Part shown: positions 1-12,109 of the stretch, piece by piece
Layout of the letters: each line of letters starts with the position of its first letter
Position numbering within the stretch: position 1 is the stretch's first letter
Assembly (NCBI RefSeq): GCF_037126465.1
Contig: NC_088208.1
Span: forward strand, 38,912,685 to 38,976,684
Reading direction: 5' to 3'
DNA length: 64,000 nucleotides
DNA from: Ornithodoros turicata
Lineage: Eukaryota > Arthropoda > Arachnida > Ixodida > Argasidae
Position numbers and translations under genes: made by a program
The notes under the pieces: model-generated
The model's input: the letters and a program-made list of their open reading frames with translations, nothing else
The model's database searches: none
What the model was told of the DNA's origin: nothing

Positions 1-321
1 GCGACACTGTCGTCTGCTTCGGTATATCTTGTGGCTGTGCCGCAAGATAAGTATTCCACCACAGGATAAGAACTCCGTGGACTGACGGCGTGCGAAAAGA
101 CGTGACATGGAGGGGTCACACAAATCCGCGGACTCGTCTGTGGACGCAAGGGCGGAAAGAATGCGACGGGGGTGACCTGGAAGGGGAAGTGACATTGGAA
201 GGCAGCCAGTGTCGCCATCCGAGCAAAAAAAGAAACTTGAAGCAGCAACCGGGTGTATAGCTAGTCAATTAAATTTATGTGAAGAAAATATAATTCGTGT
301 TTGAGATATAATGCCACCATA
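1..321. other. unique flank left of duplication unit 1
   Basis: No gene, transposon end or RNA seen. It does not match the sequence left of unit 2. Confidence 0.5.
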
Positions 322-1654
322 TCGGCTGTCCTGGACTCAAGTTTCCAGTCGCCGGCAGACTTTCCTGGGATACGTTGGTCTTGTCCTTCCCTAATACTTG
401 AACTCCTTCATGTGTTGACATATATTCGTGTTAGGATTACGCTTTCCAACTGTTATTTGTATGGAAAAATGCTACAAACATAAACTAGAAGATGACGCAT
501 TCAGCAACGGAGGTACCGGTGACCAGCGACCATAGGAGCACGGCCATGGAACAGGCTTCCTTGCCAGTACCTCTGGAACTCTTATTATGGCACTCGACGG
601 CTTGAAGCAACAGGCTTACAATTTTGTCTATCGCGATTCAAACGAGATTATCACGGTCACCCCTCAGGAATATGATGTCACGGGCAACCCCACAAAGTAC
701 GTACGACCACTTATAGGTCGACATACGTGTCTATTCTTGGCAAGTCATTCTCTATGAGTCAAATAAAACACTGTGTAGCGTGGTAAGACAATGGCAAAAT
801 ATCTATATGCGACTGATACACGAACGTATAATGCCTAAAAAGGAACATCTTTGCCGAGTTGACATGAAGTCCTGCTTGATTGAGTCACAAAGCGGCACAT
901 ATATAGTAGACGCGGTTAGGACAAGTCGCTTTTCGAGCGTACGATGTTGCGATGGGCTACCGTGGTAAAGAGTTTGACTGAAAAGCGCGACAAAGACACG
1001 ACCTACTCACCATGTCATATTAACCACGTCACTCATCCCCAGCGCCGCAATCTCAAGGCTTGCGGTGGCGCTAGTCATCTTTGTACTCAACGATTTTCGC
1101 TCAATCAGTGCATGTCCCACGAGACACGGGCAGTGATTTGCCCAGAAACTCACTGCTGGGGGGGGGGGGGAGCTTTCAAAGGGGGGGATTATGCTTGGTG
1201 AAGGTTCCATCTGCACAGCTTTTCCGTTTTATTTGTACATGTTATTACGTTAGAACACAGTATATTAGAATACAAATTCATTATGAACGGCATTTCAATA
1301 TTAAGATGCATAATCACACGACCGACAAAGAAAAAAGACTAGTACCTTGTCTCACGAGGCTCAATGAATACCTAGCAACCAACGGTGAAAACATGAGACG
1401 AAAAAAGCAGAATACCTCGCTTGATTGAGTTAGGCCCAAATGGTTCTTGATGATGGGTGTAGGGAAATCCCTGGACACGGCTCCTTTCAAAAGTTGTACA
1501 TTGATTATGGGTTGACACTGATTATGGGCCCACATCTTGAATACGTTGACGGGTTTGAAATACGCGTACCGTAGCTGTCGTGTGCTAATGAAAGAGCACG
1601 CCGTTGTCAGCATAACATAAGTGGGTAGCGTCACGACTTAAGCCCTGGGGGATT

Positions 1655-1795
1655 TGTGTGTCCTGGGCCGACTTCTAAGGGAGCTGTGCCGACATACGTC
1701 TGAAAGCCGTCTGAGGGAGAACCCAGGAAAAACACCAGACAGCAGAGTCGGCACCGGAACACAGGAGGGCCCGCACAAAGAGAGGCAAACAAAGT
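1655..1795 (-). repeat. diverged SINE copy, minus orientation
   Basis: Contains GTCCTGGGCCGACTTC and the later AACCCAGGAAAAACACCAGA block that mark the recurrent SINE tail. The tRNA-like head is degraded. Duplicated at 56910. Confidence 0.55.
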
Positions 1796-1842
1796 GCACG
1801 ACAGGTGCTGCCCTCGTGCAAAGTATACTAGACCGCAATCGA

Positions 1843-2130
1843 ATAGACCTCTCCCTGTTTGTAAACAAACGACGTCATAATGTTCGACAGCGCCACCTAT
1901 TTGGTAGAGTTGAACTACGCTCGAAGCTAGGGGCGAACAAGGTCGCGCCCGGAAGCCGCGGTCTTGAGGGGATTACGATGGTCCCTGAAAGGGACGCGAC
2001 CTTCGGTCCTACTTTTCTTTCAACAGGAGGCAGAGAACAAGTGCACATTGGTGGAACTCAGCCCTCCCCCTTCTGATTTGTTTCGGTTTCAGTCTGTCTA
2101 CCAACTTCATGACGATGTTTCTCGGGCAGA
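1843..2130 (+). repeat. interspersed repeat, copy a
   Basis: A block from AATAGACCTCTCCCTG to the GTCTGTCTACC region recurs in unit 2 (57098-57390) and inverted at 33868-34160. The third copy ends in CAATAGACC inverted repeats, suggesting a MITE. Confidence 0.6.
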
Positions 2131-2676
2131 CGTTTATAGAAAGGCGTAAGCCCCAGATCGTTTGTCACAGACGTCTGCACTATATCGAGGCTGTTGTCTG
2201 GCTTGGTATGTCTTGGGTTGCTGTGTGTGTTCCGGTTCTACGGTGTTATTATATGTTTCCGGTGTTATTATTATAACGAAAGTTCTTAAAAAACTGTTCA
2301 TCACCTGTTCTCTGAGCGAGAGCAGCACTTCTCTCAAACAGTTATATTTGTTCTTGACATTTTCGCTCCATGGTCGTGGTGAAATGCCCGGCAGATCATG
2401 GACAGACTATACATAATTTTATTTCAGTCAAGCAGGTACTTGCATATTCTTCGTTGCTGTAGAGAGTTCTTCGGAAACCAGAGTAACGCACGGCGCAGAA
2501 GTCCTGAAATTGATTAATTGTACTGTCGGTTACTATGGATACGCGTGAGAAGCATTAAACGTGACAAGGTGGCTGCAAACGAATTACACTGTAACTGAAA
2601 ATAATAATAAAATATCAATCTCCCATTATTGAGTATTAACGTAGCAGACGACGAGCAGTATAGACACATTTGCTCT

Positions 2677-2699
2677 GCGTCGTCTGCTGCAGACGACGC
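2677..2699. promoter_or_regulatory. 11-bp-arm palindrome upstream of fray copy 1
   Basis: GCGTCGTCTGC, one T, then its exact reverse complement, 212 bp upstream of the start codon. A further GCAGACGACG lies about 30 bp before it. Conserved in copy 2. Position suggests promoter or 5' UTR; function unknown. Confidence 0.4.
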
Positions 2700-2910
2700 C
2701 TGCTTTGCATGAAACCCATTCGTTATCCATCCTTGTTTCAGGAAAGGCTCGTCACGTGTAGCAGAGAAAGCTGGCATACCGGTTCAAGGTTCTCCACTCA
2801 CCGCGGCGAATACAGCCACTGCCACTGCGCCATCCAATAACTATGTTAAAAACGTTCGCCCGAATCCCGCTAGGCGGTGCAGCATCGTTCCCGATCGCCT
2901 CGCTGTCAAG

Positions 2911-2983
2911 ATGGCGGAGACTGGATGCACATCAAGTACATGGCCCAGCATAAAAGAAGGGTACGAACTTGGAGAAGTCATAG
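2911..2983 (+). CDS. fray: fray copy 1 exon 1
   Basis: Start codon in a good context (AAG before ATGG). It encodes [20 protein letters not shown] and the first half of the glycine loop (GEVI). It ends in phase 1 at donor GTAGGT; a second GT four bases on would not join exon 2 in frame. Copy 2 has the same exon at 58194. Confidence 0.85.
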
Positions 2984-3530
2984 GTAGGTAATGACTTTCA
3001 CGTAGATCGACTCTGTTAACCTCAGACGTGTCGTACGCTCCGTGGTATCAGTTCTGCTGCATTCCTTCGTATTGTGCAAGCGAGCGTGTGTGTTCCGCCG
3101 GCGTAGAAGCTGCGGCGATGATTCAATCGTTCACAATTTTTATTGTGCGAGCAACACGCGGAGTGACAGAACATTCCATTTTTTATACAGCCTATTAGAA
3201 TCGTGTCCTCCCGCGGGAAAAAGGTGACTGAGCGTTACCGTGAAAGTTGCGACATTGCCGCTTGTTTTAAATTATGCGAAATGCATGTTCTTTGCGCAGT
3301 GCACACCTTAGATTCGAGAGAATGGACACATTCATAAAAAGTTGACGGTGACCGGCAATTTACGACGGCTTAGGGTACGAGAACAGCTGGTGAGAACTGC
3401 CTGCGGAAGTTAAACATGAGCTGGGGCGTAGATCTCTTCCGTCAACTACCGATGTACGCAGTTATTAGCGCATATATAGCGCACGATTCGTGACCGAAGC
3501 TTCCCCCGATACAGGATACAGAAGGGTTTA

Positions 3531-4138
3531 AGGGCAACCTCCATGCAGCGAATGTACAGCGAAAAAGCTGCGAACTTCGCTCAGCGTCGGACGCCCTGCG
3601 CGAGGCGTCAAAAGTGTGAGTGTACGCCGCCGATCTGCCCATGCCAACGCCCAGCGTCCGCGATTCCGGAAGCGTCAACTGCAGATGAACCAATCAAAGT
3701 GCTCTTCCGCTACGAATCTACGCCAGATCGCCTGCACGTGGTCGTCTGCTCTCGTGAATCATCGTCGTCGTCCTCTTCTTGCAACTGGATGCTGTCGTCT
3801 GCTCGCTGTTTCGCCAACTGCATCGTTAGAACGTGAGGCATTCTCTGCCAAGAAACATGTTTTCTTTTCGCAGTAGTGAATATGCTTTTCGGTACGTTAC
3901 TGGGCGCATCTTTTCAGACAGATGCTGGATTTAGTTGCAAAATTCGTGACATTAAATGCACTTTTTCGGGCAATTGATTTCACTAAGCTTTCACCTTATA
4001 CCCTGGCAACAGTGACATCACAGCATGACTTCCCGACGCCGTCCGCTGGTTTTTCGCTCCATGGAGCTGGTGCCGAACGCGCGTGGCAGTCTGCCGCGCG
4101 AACTTCGTTGCAAAAATTCGCTCCATGGAGGTTGCCCT
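3531..4138. mobile_element. PIF/Harbinger-like MITE A in fray copy 1 intron 1
   Basis: 608 bp with inverted ends AGGGCAACCTCCATG and its complement, flanked by TTA (3528-3530 and 4139-4141). Copy 2 reads GGGTTTACGCGTC at the same place, an empty site with a single TTA. A 3-bp TTA duplication is the PIF/Harbinger signature. No transposase. Confidence 0.75.
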
Positions 4139-4265
4139 TTAGCGTCACTCTATTAAGGGCAACCTCCATGGAGCGAATGTACAGCGAAAAAGCTGCGAAC
4201 TTCGCTCAGCGTCGGACGCCCAGCGCGAGGCGTCAAAAATGTGAGCGTCCGCCGCCGATCTACCC

Positions 4266-7200
4266 CACTGATCTCGATTGTAAAAGGCTGGATCGCGGAT
4301 GGGGAGCGCGAGCGTGAAGAAACCGGCCGCCATCTTACTGTACCCACAACAGTCGCCGCAGCGATCATGGCAACTTCTTGCAATTACGGTCGTACCAACC
4401 GTACTGGCAAGGTTACAGGGCCTAAATTTATACAGGTGAGTCACTCTTCATCGAGGAATAAATAGGCGTCCATTCTGTATATTTAGTTGACCATTATAAA
4501 GTGTTTTTTTGCCCAAAACGAGCACTGGATGCAGGTTGCTTGATCGCTCTTCCGACGTTCAATCGAGCACACTTGCATTTTACCCGGCGGCAAATACAGT
4601 TTGAGTGCATAATATGCTTGAAAGAACATGTTACACTACACAGGTAGTGTTGTCATCAATATATGTGCGAACACTCGAGCGCTTTTTTGCATGCATTGCT
4701 AGCATGGTACACGGTGTTCTCTGCGGAAGCAAGTGCCACATTCATTTCTTTGAATTACCTTCGCGCACAAGTTCGGTATTACGTCATAATGAGACCACGA
4801 TTGTCACCTTTTTTCATGTATTGGTATTGTTTTGTGCCTTGGTTTGATTTGTGACAAAGAAACTACGTAACGGTGGTGTGGCGCGACTTGAATAACGCCT
4901 TTGTGTCTGAGCTGTATCGTCAGCTTGTTACGATAGTAATAATTTGTAGCGTGTCGTGCTATTTGTAGCAGTTTTTAAGGCAAAAGTGGTCTCTCAATAC
5001 AGGTTTCGTCATGAGGGCTACCCAGTGAATAATCTGTGCAGTGTGATACGGCTGGGTGTACAGGTAAGCATCACGTTCCTCATCCACTGGTTTCTACTTT
5101 ACAGGAAGGAACAACCTCAGTGCACGCACTGTGGTTAGCCTCTCTTAGTTTTGCATATTTTCTTACATGTTCACACCAGAAACACACCTTAGACTTTAGG
5201 CTCCTTCACCCAGCAATATAATAATTAGAGATTATAATTCTTTTTAGAAGAGTTCCCCATATTCTTTTTAGAATAGTTTTTAATCTTTTTAATTTTTAGA
5301 AGATACAGGGATTGTAAACCATATTTTAAACTGATGTTTTAACATTTGTCCAATGCATTTATTAAACAACATATTCATTTTTAACTGGTTGCACCCAAAC
5401 CAACGTTTTGATGTATTATTTCCTTTGTTGTCGATGCACCATAAAAATTGGAATAATCATCATCAATGCAGGGTACTTCACAGCTGCCTCGACATACTCA
5501 AGAAATGGGTGCAGAACCTGCGTAATGCCCACAAACCTTGACTACCACAGCACCTCCAGAAAGTATGTGTCACATGGGATTTTTAAAGGCATTCACAGTA
5601 TATAATACCTTGTATGAACTGTTGTAGATCTAAGCAGCCTCTACAGTACACTCTCAGAAATTAAAACTTGTCATGGAACTGTGATAACTGTTTCAGTTAA
5701 TAGGCATGCACATATACGCTATAAGAAGAAAATTATTTATTGAGAATGCACTTCTCTGGCTACTCATGCTGTTTACATCTACTGTTGATCACATTCATTT
5801 ATCACATACAGTGAAACCTTCCTATGTTGGACACCACGGTGCAGCAGAAGCGTGTCCTACTTATAGAGGTGTCCGAGTTACAGAATATGAGGGAAACAAA
5901 AAATGGAAAAGATCACAGCTGTGTTGCCGGAAATGTCCCCCTTCTTCAATTTATGGTCCTGAGTGGTACCTGGTGGCAGTGGTACCTCTACCCACTCTTC
6001 ACTGATAATTATTACTGATTTTAGTAGATTCAATTCTGTTCAGATTCCACTAAATGGCATTACCTCTGGAGCTTTTTGAGCAGCGATGACTTGTCTCTGA
6101 AGCGTCAGCCCACTTTTCGTTGCTCTGGTGCAGTGTGCGTTCAAAGGCTCTAGACAAACCGAAGACAAGTGCTCACACAAAGAATTACGATGTACACTGA
6201 CAGCACTTGTTTTTGGACTCGGAAAAACTAAAGCAACAAAATTCTGAGACCAGTATAGGGGGAAAAAGGGGCGAAAGTCAAGGCCCTGGCTCGTTTTGGG
6301 TATTTTTGGTGCAAAGATGGGCCGGTAATTTGGCCAGGGTTTTGTCCGACTTAGCAGGGAAAACCCTGTCCAACTTACGAGATAGGGAGGTGTCCGATAT
6401 AGAGAATTTCGTCCCCGTGTAGTTTCAATGGGAGCCTGCCCGTGCAATGAAATCTTGTCCGACATGGGGAGTTGTCCGAGGTAAGGAGGTGTCCGACTTT
6501 GGAGGTTTTACTGTATTATATTCTTATATATTATTATTATATTATCACATATTCGATCACATTAAATTTAAAATTTAGCATATATGAGAAAATATCAGGA
6601 GGGGAGTTGCTATTCATTGCTCATTCCAACCTAAAATTGAGAGAGCGTACCTGACCATTGTCATTCCTAAAATATATATTGCCATTGTAGCAAGGTCACA
6701 AAACAATAAATGTAGTCTTTTGCCACCTCCCTGCACGTTCGTTGTATCCTGAAACGCATAAGTGCAAGAAATAAATCTTGAACTTGAATAAACTTGATGT
6801 TGTATAAACTTGACATAAAATGTTGAATAATCTAACGAATGATATACAATATTAAATAAACTTGAACTCGTATATTTTCTTTACTCATCATCAGTGATCT
6901 TCATTACAAAAGCATATCGTGTTAGACTTTTTTGTTTGCGTTTCACAGACTGGGTACACGAGGGCCAAAATGACAAAATCACAACTGTTTCAAGCTCCAA
7001 ATAGTCCTGTTGCAATTTGAAGACCATACGTGGAGCTGCATTTTTTGGAACATGCTCCACATAACAAGCATGACAAAGTCAGCACTGGATAGCAGGACCC
7101 CGTCCCCAAGCAGCTTTTCTCACGCTGCACTTCTATTCAACAAAAGCATGTGAGTGCAGGAGAAGGACATTCAGTTTGGCACAACCGCGCCTGCAAATAA

Positions 7201-7985
7201 TCAGAACAAATAAAGGAAGAAGCAAACAAACATAGAAGGACTGTACTTCAAAAAGAGATAAGTCCTGTGTCTCAAGGAGGTGTTACCACTTTCTAAGTAA
7301 CTTAATTGATTAAGCTTACATCACTACCTGATTAACTGTCCTAACGAGTGTGATCTAATTGCGTGAAGTAATTATTTGGGCTGCTTCGGTGTGTCCATAT
7401 TTGCGAGGCAAAGCACCCCTGTCGTTTACTAAAAGACTCTTTCTAAGGCGATGCTTGATATAAATCATACTAAACGCATACACGGCTAAAACAACGGCTG
7501 TGATTCTACAGAACGATCTCTTCCTGCCATGCGAGTATATCTTTTCCCGGACCGTTCTTTATGGAACCATTTTTGTCCAGAACGCAGTACGGGATATTAT
7601 ATACATGGTTGTTGTTAACCTCAAGTCGTTTCTTATTGAAATATTGGCTGGGAAACGTGCTGTGGTACAATTCCCAGCGCTGCACTGCAGTGACGGTCTA
7701 GTTTCGGAATGCAAAACATAACGTAATTAAGAATCGAACGGCAGGACACCTGTGAAACACTGTTAGGATACATCAGTATACTGGAACCTTACAAAATTGT
7801 GTGATGACAAACAACGATCAATGCTAGCAGCGCAATAAATACTCACAATCTCTGTTGCCTCCCATTGTTTTCTATGGGCACACACAGCACTTTAGGGCCC
7901 ACCAACATGGCGGCGCGAAGGCACGCCTCTCCCCCACGAGCCCCTCTCCCATGCGCGATCCAGCCTTTATACATAGAGATCAGTG
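4266..7985. mobile_element. 3.7-kb DNA transposon with 8-bp TSD, possibly P-like
   Basis: Ends CACTGATCTC and GAGATCAGTG continue as roughly 30-bp imperfect inverted repeats (AAAGGCTGGATCGCG shared). It is flanked by ATCTACCC on both sides (4258-4265, 7986-7993), an 8-bp duplication as made by hAT and P elements. Near the left end, 4367-4435 reads MATSCNYGRTNRTGKVTG and then a GTGAGT donor, which resembles a degraded THAP zinc-finger start with the second cysteine changed to arginine. A fragment at about 5480-5540 (CLDILKKWVQNLRNAHK) could be transposase. The P-like assignment is weak; the element itself is well bounded. Confidence 0.6.
5809..6513. mobile_element. Tigger/pogo-like nonautonomous element
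   Basis: 705 bp, TA flanks, inverted ends CAGTGAAACCTTCC and its near complement GGAGGTTTTACTG, with repeated GTCCGA-type subterminal motifs. Nested inside the 3.7-kb element. No transposase seen. Confidence 0.7.
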
Positions 7986-8764
7986 ATCTACCCATGCCAG
8001 ATATTTTCGCCCAGCGTCCGCGATTCCGGAAGCATCAACTGCAGATGAACCAATCAAGGTGCTCTTCCGCTACGAATCTACGCCAGATCGCCTGCACGTG
8101 GTCGCCTGCTCTCGTGAATCGTCGTCATCGTCCTCTTCTTGCAACTGGATGCTGTCGTCTGCTCGCTGTTTCGCCAACTGCATCGTTAGAACGTGAGGCA
8201 TTCTCTGCCAAGAAACATGTTTTCCTTTCACAGTAGTGAATATGCCTTTCGGTACGTTACTGGTCGCATCTTTTCAGACAGTTGTTGGATTTAGTTGCAA
8301 AATTTGTGACATTAAATGCACTTCTTCGAGCAACTGATTTCACTAAGCTTTCACCTTATACACTGGCAACAGTGACATCACAGCATGACTTCCCGACGCC
8401 GTCCGCTGGTTTTTCGCTCCATGGAGCTGGTGCCGACGAACAACTGGCGGCGAAACGCGCGTGGCAGTCTGCCGCGCGAACTTCGTTGCAAAAATTCGCT
8501 CCATGGAGGTTGCCCTTTAATGTCGATAAACGAGCAGTATCGAATGACAAAGGACCGAGAAAGAAGAAAAAAAAAGGGGGGGGAGGCGGGAAGGCAGAAA
8601 GGTGGCGAGATTTTCTAAACTATTTTTGGAGATGTAGATGCACTCAGCCTCCCCGGCTTCCCCTGCTCAATGATGCGTTCAGGGCACACGCGGAGATTCC
8701 AATGTTTTCTGACTATCCTCTGTTCACCGACAGCACATGTGTCTGATACGTTTTGCGGCGATAC

Positions 8765-9868
8765 CAGTCCTCCTCAGGTAACCGAGGATGCGGCTGTAGA
8801 GTATGTACCACTGCGCCAATCTACAACGTTGCAAGCTCATTGGCCCAGGCTGCGTGCGCGCTCCGATTGGTCGACAACGTTTTGAAATCGCATTTTGTAC
8901 GCGCGCATGTGTGTGCAGCGTCCCGGCGGCCGTTTCAGCAGTTTCAGCATAGTTTCGAAATAGCTCGCATCGGCCAGCACGGCGTCCGTCCGTCCTCCTG
9001 TGTTCCGTGGTTCGGTGATGTCAATCGGCAGAACAGTTTGTGATTCTACGCGCGTTGTGCTGTTCCTGGACACGACTATTATCCCACGTACAGTCTATCA
9101 ACTACGGAACTGGAATGCTTCGTGGGCTGGTGCGGTTGGAGCGTGAAGAACGCGTTCGGGCGCCGTCGGATTTTGAGGCCTGACAACAAAGACAGGATTA
9201 CGATTACGTGCCACACAAGCGCTATTTCCGCTCTGCAAACAACGAAAGAAGATGCTCATCATTAAATCGGCCGGCAAGGCGTCCTCTCGTGTTCCGTGTT
9301 TCGGTGATGTCAATCGGCAGAACAGTTTGTAGAAGTGTTCGCTGGTTTATTCATGCGTCGATGTGATTCAACGTGTGTTGTGCTGTTCCTGGACACGACT
9401 ATTATCCAACGAACAGTCTATCAACTCCGGAACTGGAATGCTTCGTGAGTTGGAGCGGTTGGAGAGTGAAGAACAAGCGCGGGCCCCGTCGGATTTCGAG
9501 AGCTGTGTTCGTTTTGCTTCAAGTTCGAACTTAGTTACAGTGCGTCAGCAACGCAGTGGACTTTGTATTCACAGTGCATCCATGTATCAGATCTTTGAAT
9601 CAGTGCTTTGTGTCAAATAAATATTTCTTTTAGCCAAAAGAAGCTTCAGTTATTTTGAATTTTTGAATATCGGGTAACGGCGGTAGGCGTGAAATCCGGT
9701 AGAAGTCGATGGTAGCCAGAACCGGTCGAAAGGTCAGCCAAAGTTAAGGCTCCTGATTGGCCGACTGGCATTGCATAATTTCTACAACGTTGCACTCTCA
9801 TTGGTCGTGTGCCCAGTGTTGTGTGAATTATCTCAAACTATGGGCTCTATGGGGAGCTGTTGGAGCCT
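8765..9868. mobile_element. 1.1-kb insertion with 8-bp TSD in fray copy 1 intron 1
   Basis: Unit 2 reads GCGGCGATACTGTCAAGG (59057-59075). In unit 1 the same site is split by 1104 bp, with GGCGATAC on both sides. The insert begins CAGTCCTCCTCAG and ends GGAGCCT, without long inverted ends. It contains CCAAT-type motifs, two diverged direct copies of a 200-bp segment (about 8985-9180 and 9285-9505) and AATAAA at 9616. Superfamily unresolved; TSD length suits hAT. Confidence 0.65.
9363..9620 (+). CDS. small unrecognised open frame inside the 1.1-kb insertion
   Basis: 85 codons, the most regular part being MLRELERLESEEQARAPSDF. The upstream repeat unit encodes a related but interrupted MLRGLVRLEREERVRAPSDF. 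A polyadenylation signal overlaps the stop. I do not recognise a domain. It may be the coding remnant of the mobile element, or chance. Confidence 0.25.
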   Translation: MIQRVLCCSWTRLLSNEQSINSGTGMLRELERLESEEQARAPSDFESCVRFASSSNLVTVRQQRSGLCIHSASMYQIFESVLCVK

Positions 9869-10954
9869 GGCGATACTGTCAAGGTGGACGAAAATAACGC
9901 TGCGTAATGCACGACATGCGGGATAGCTGAACACCTGCATGTAACATGTTAACAGTGCGCGATGAAGTTTGTTTGACGAATGCCATCACGTGCAGACGTT
10001 GAAGGACTGCACTTTGAAGACGCTGAAGCATTGTAGAGTAGTGGTCTTAAATACAGTGTTGTCGGGAGATAAGCTATTTTTAAACCTTTTTGAAGGTGAG
10101 TCGCATGGAGGCGATGCTTGTGCGTGAATGGAGTGTTTACATTCGGTGCTTGTTTCTACCAGGGTTGTCTACTTATTTATAGTCGGTAATTATTTATGAG
10201 GGAACTGTTTCGTAGTCCATTTTCCATTTCAGTCGTTTTTTTTTCTTTCTTTGCAAAACTTTGTAACAAAGTCATTTCACTGTGTAACTCGTGCGAATCA
10301 AAGCATTCAAATACTGGTACACGTTGTGGAAATAACACGAACAGCTCTTATACCATCCTCGTTGATTGGAAGGTTACGAAGCTTATGCTAGACGTGTCAG
10401 GATATTTGTTATATAGCGTGATATATGATGCCTGCGTGACATGTACTGACGTCAAGATTCGTGAGAGTTACCGGGCGTGTTATCTCTTTGTGGTTGATCG
10501 TGTTCACATGCCACGAATATGCAACACGTTTGTCAGTCAGGCTCGGACGTGCAGTACCTTTGGCTGTATATCACGCCATTGCAGGAGAAACCCTACTTCA
10601 TGTAGATAAATGTTGCTTTGAAGGTATGTGTTTGAGGCACTACAGAAAAGACGGGGATGTAACGCTACTTGGAACATTGCGTTTTTGCAAACTGCAGAAT
10701 ATGTCACATAATTGAGCTTGAAAGAGAAAGATGATGTAATGTTGCAGCATTCATAATGGTAACTAAAATTGCTGGTTTGCAAAGCTACGTCAATGGGTTT
10801 TTCGTGCTTTTGGCAACATAGGACATTAGTGTTGCAAACAAATACATGCGTGCATCTGCATACATTTCTATGCACGCTTTCGATCTACACTATATATTAC
10901 TAAACCAAAGAACAATCAATCAACTAAATTGACAGTCTTAATATACGACACTGG

Positions 10955-11055
10955 CCTGGTGTGCCAGTTGGTAACGTGTCTGCCTACAGTGACAGCAATG
11001 TGTCTCCCAAGATTGCCGGTTTGAACCCGAGGCTGCGGACAAGCTTAGTCAGCTG
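10955..11055 (+). repeat. tRNA-like SINE head, unit 1
   Basis: TTGGTAACGTGTCTGCC followed about 50 bp later by the B-box-like GGTTTGAACCC. Duplicated at 60145 with the better B box GGTTCGAACCC. Confidence 0.45.
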
Positions 11056-11295
11056 TCGATTCGCTCTAGTACACCTCCTAATCATAGTTATCTCACAACT
11101 TTAAGCCACAAACTATCATTTATTACTATATAATAATAATAAATTATCAGTTATTACTATAGATACACAAACCAACTAAATATCAGTAAGCAACAAACAA
11201 ACAGCAGCAAAAACCACGCACAATAAGCACAGAGGGGTTCCAAGCTGGTGATTGTGGATTTACACATTCTTAAACGTGCAATCCCAAATGTGCAG

Positions 11296-11408
11296 GTGTT
11301 GGAGCAACAGCCATTGTACACACAGCGTATTGCAAGCCGAGGAAAGAGAAATGCGCCATCAAGCGCATCAAGCTCGAGAAATGGAACACCAGCATGGAGG
11401 AGCTCCTG
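11296..11408 (+). CDS. fray: fray copy 1 exon 2
   Basis: Acceptor TGTGCAG, donor GTAATG, 113 nt. It joins exon 1 to give [15 protein letters not shown], then KCAIKRI with the beta-3 lysine, then [11 protein letters not shown], a close match to fly Fray. Copy 2 has T for I and N for K at two sites. Confidence 0.9.
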
Positions 11409-11675
11409 GTAATGGTCTTCATGTTTATAGGGCATTGCATGAAGTCCTCGTTTACTGTTTACTTGGTATCTGTTAAGAGTGGTCACGTTTAATGTGGTGA
11501 CTGTTGTTACAGTTGATATTGAAGTTATGTTACACTGAAGTCACTAACTGCATGTGTGGTGTACGACTTAGCTGACTAACAGATGTACCTTAAAGTGCAA
11601 CTCAGTCATTAATGTGAGTTAAAATATTACTATAACTAACTAAAACTGTATTTTACTGGTCACTGGCAAACTCAA

Positions 11676-11692
11676 ACACACACACACACACA
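11676..11692. repeat. (CA)n microsatellite, unit 1
   Basis: About eight CA units in fray copy 1 intron 2. Unit 2 has a longer tract. Confidence 0.9.
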
Positions 11693-11858
11693 AATTAGGG
11701 GTGCAGTTCTCTGTTACGCGTCTTTGAGTAATTCGGGATTGCGATTATGATCCAATTTCTGTTTTGCAATACAAGCAAGCATTCACATTACATGTGAACT
11801 CCACACACTGACACGTTGTTTGTCTGTGCAATTTTTTCTTTTTCCCTCCGTCTCCCAG

Positions 11859-12109
11859 AAAGAAATCCAGGCGATGAGCGCGTGCAACCACGAGAATGTC
11901 GTAACTTATCACACGTCGTTTGTGGTACGGGAAGAGCTGTGGCTCGTCATAAAGCTCCTCTCCGGTGGCTCCCTCCTCGACATCATCAAGCACAAGGTGA
12001 AAGCCGAGGACTGTAAGCACGGGGTCTTCGACGAGGCTACCATCGCCACCGTCCTCAAAGAAGTACTCAAGGGACTTGAGTACTTTCACAACAATGGGCA
12101 GATTCACAG
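11859..12109 (+). CDS. fray: fray copy 1 exon 3
   Basis: 251 nt from acceptor TCTCCCAG. It encodes [15 protein letters not shown] through [12 protein letters not shown] and two bases of the HRD arginine. The donor is AG/GCAAGT, a GC-AG intron, which is required to keep HRDIKAGN in frame. Eleven differences from copy 2 were counted by eye, two of them amino-acid changing. Confidence 0.92.

Larger units (their letters stand above)
4156..8516. mobile_element. PIF/Harbinger-like MITE B carrying a nested 3.7-kb element
   Basis: Same inverted ends as MITE A, flanked by TTA at 4153-4155 and 8517-8519. Copy 2 has the empty site CACTCTATTAATGTGG. Without the nested insertion (4266-7993) it would be about 630 bp, the size of MITE A, and its two halves align with the two halves of A. 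The B copy keeps a 17-bp stretch missing from A near its right end. Confidence 0.75.

Noticed and set aside
1654..2076. 140-codon plus-strand open frame, duplicated at 56909
   Set aside because: It spans a SINE tail and an interspersed repeat that recurs inverted at 33.9 kb. Its duplication is explained by the segmental duplication and it has no domain.
8282..8746. 154-codon open frame
   Set aside because: It crosses the end of a PIF/Harbinger-like MITE into intron sequence, and a shorter version reappears in MITE A, so it is a product of repeat sequence.
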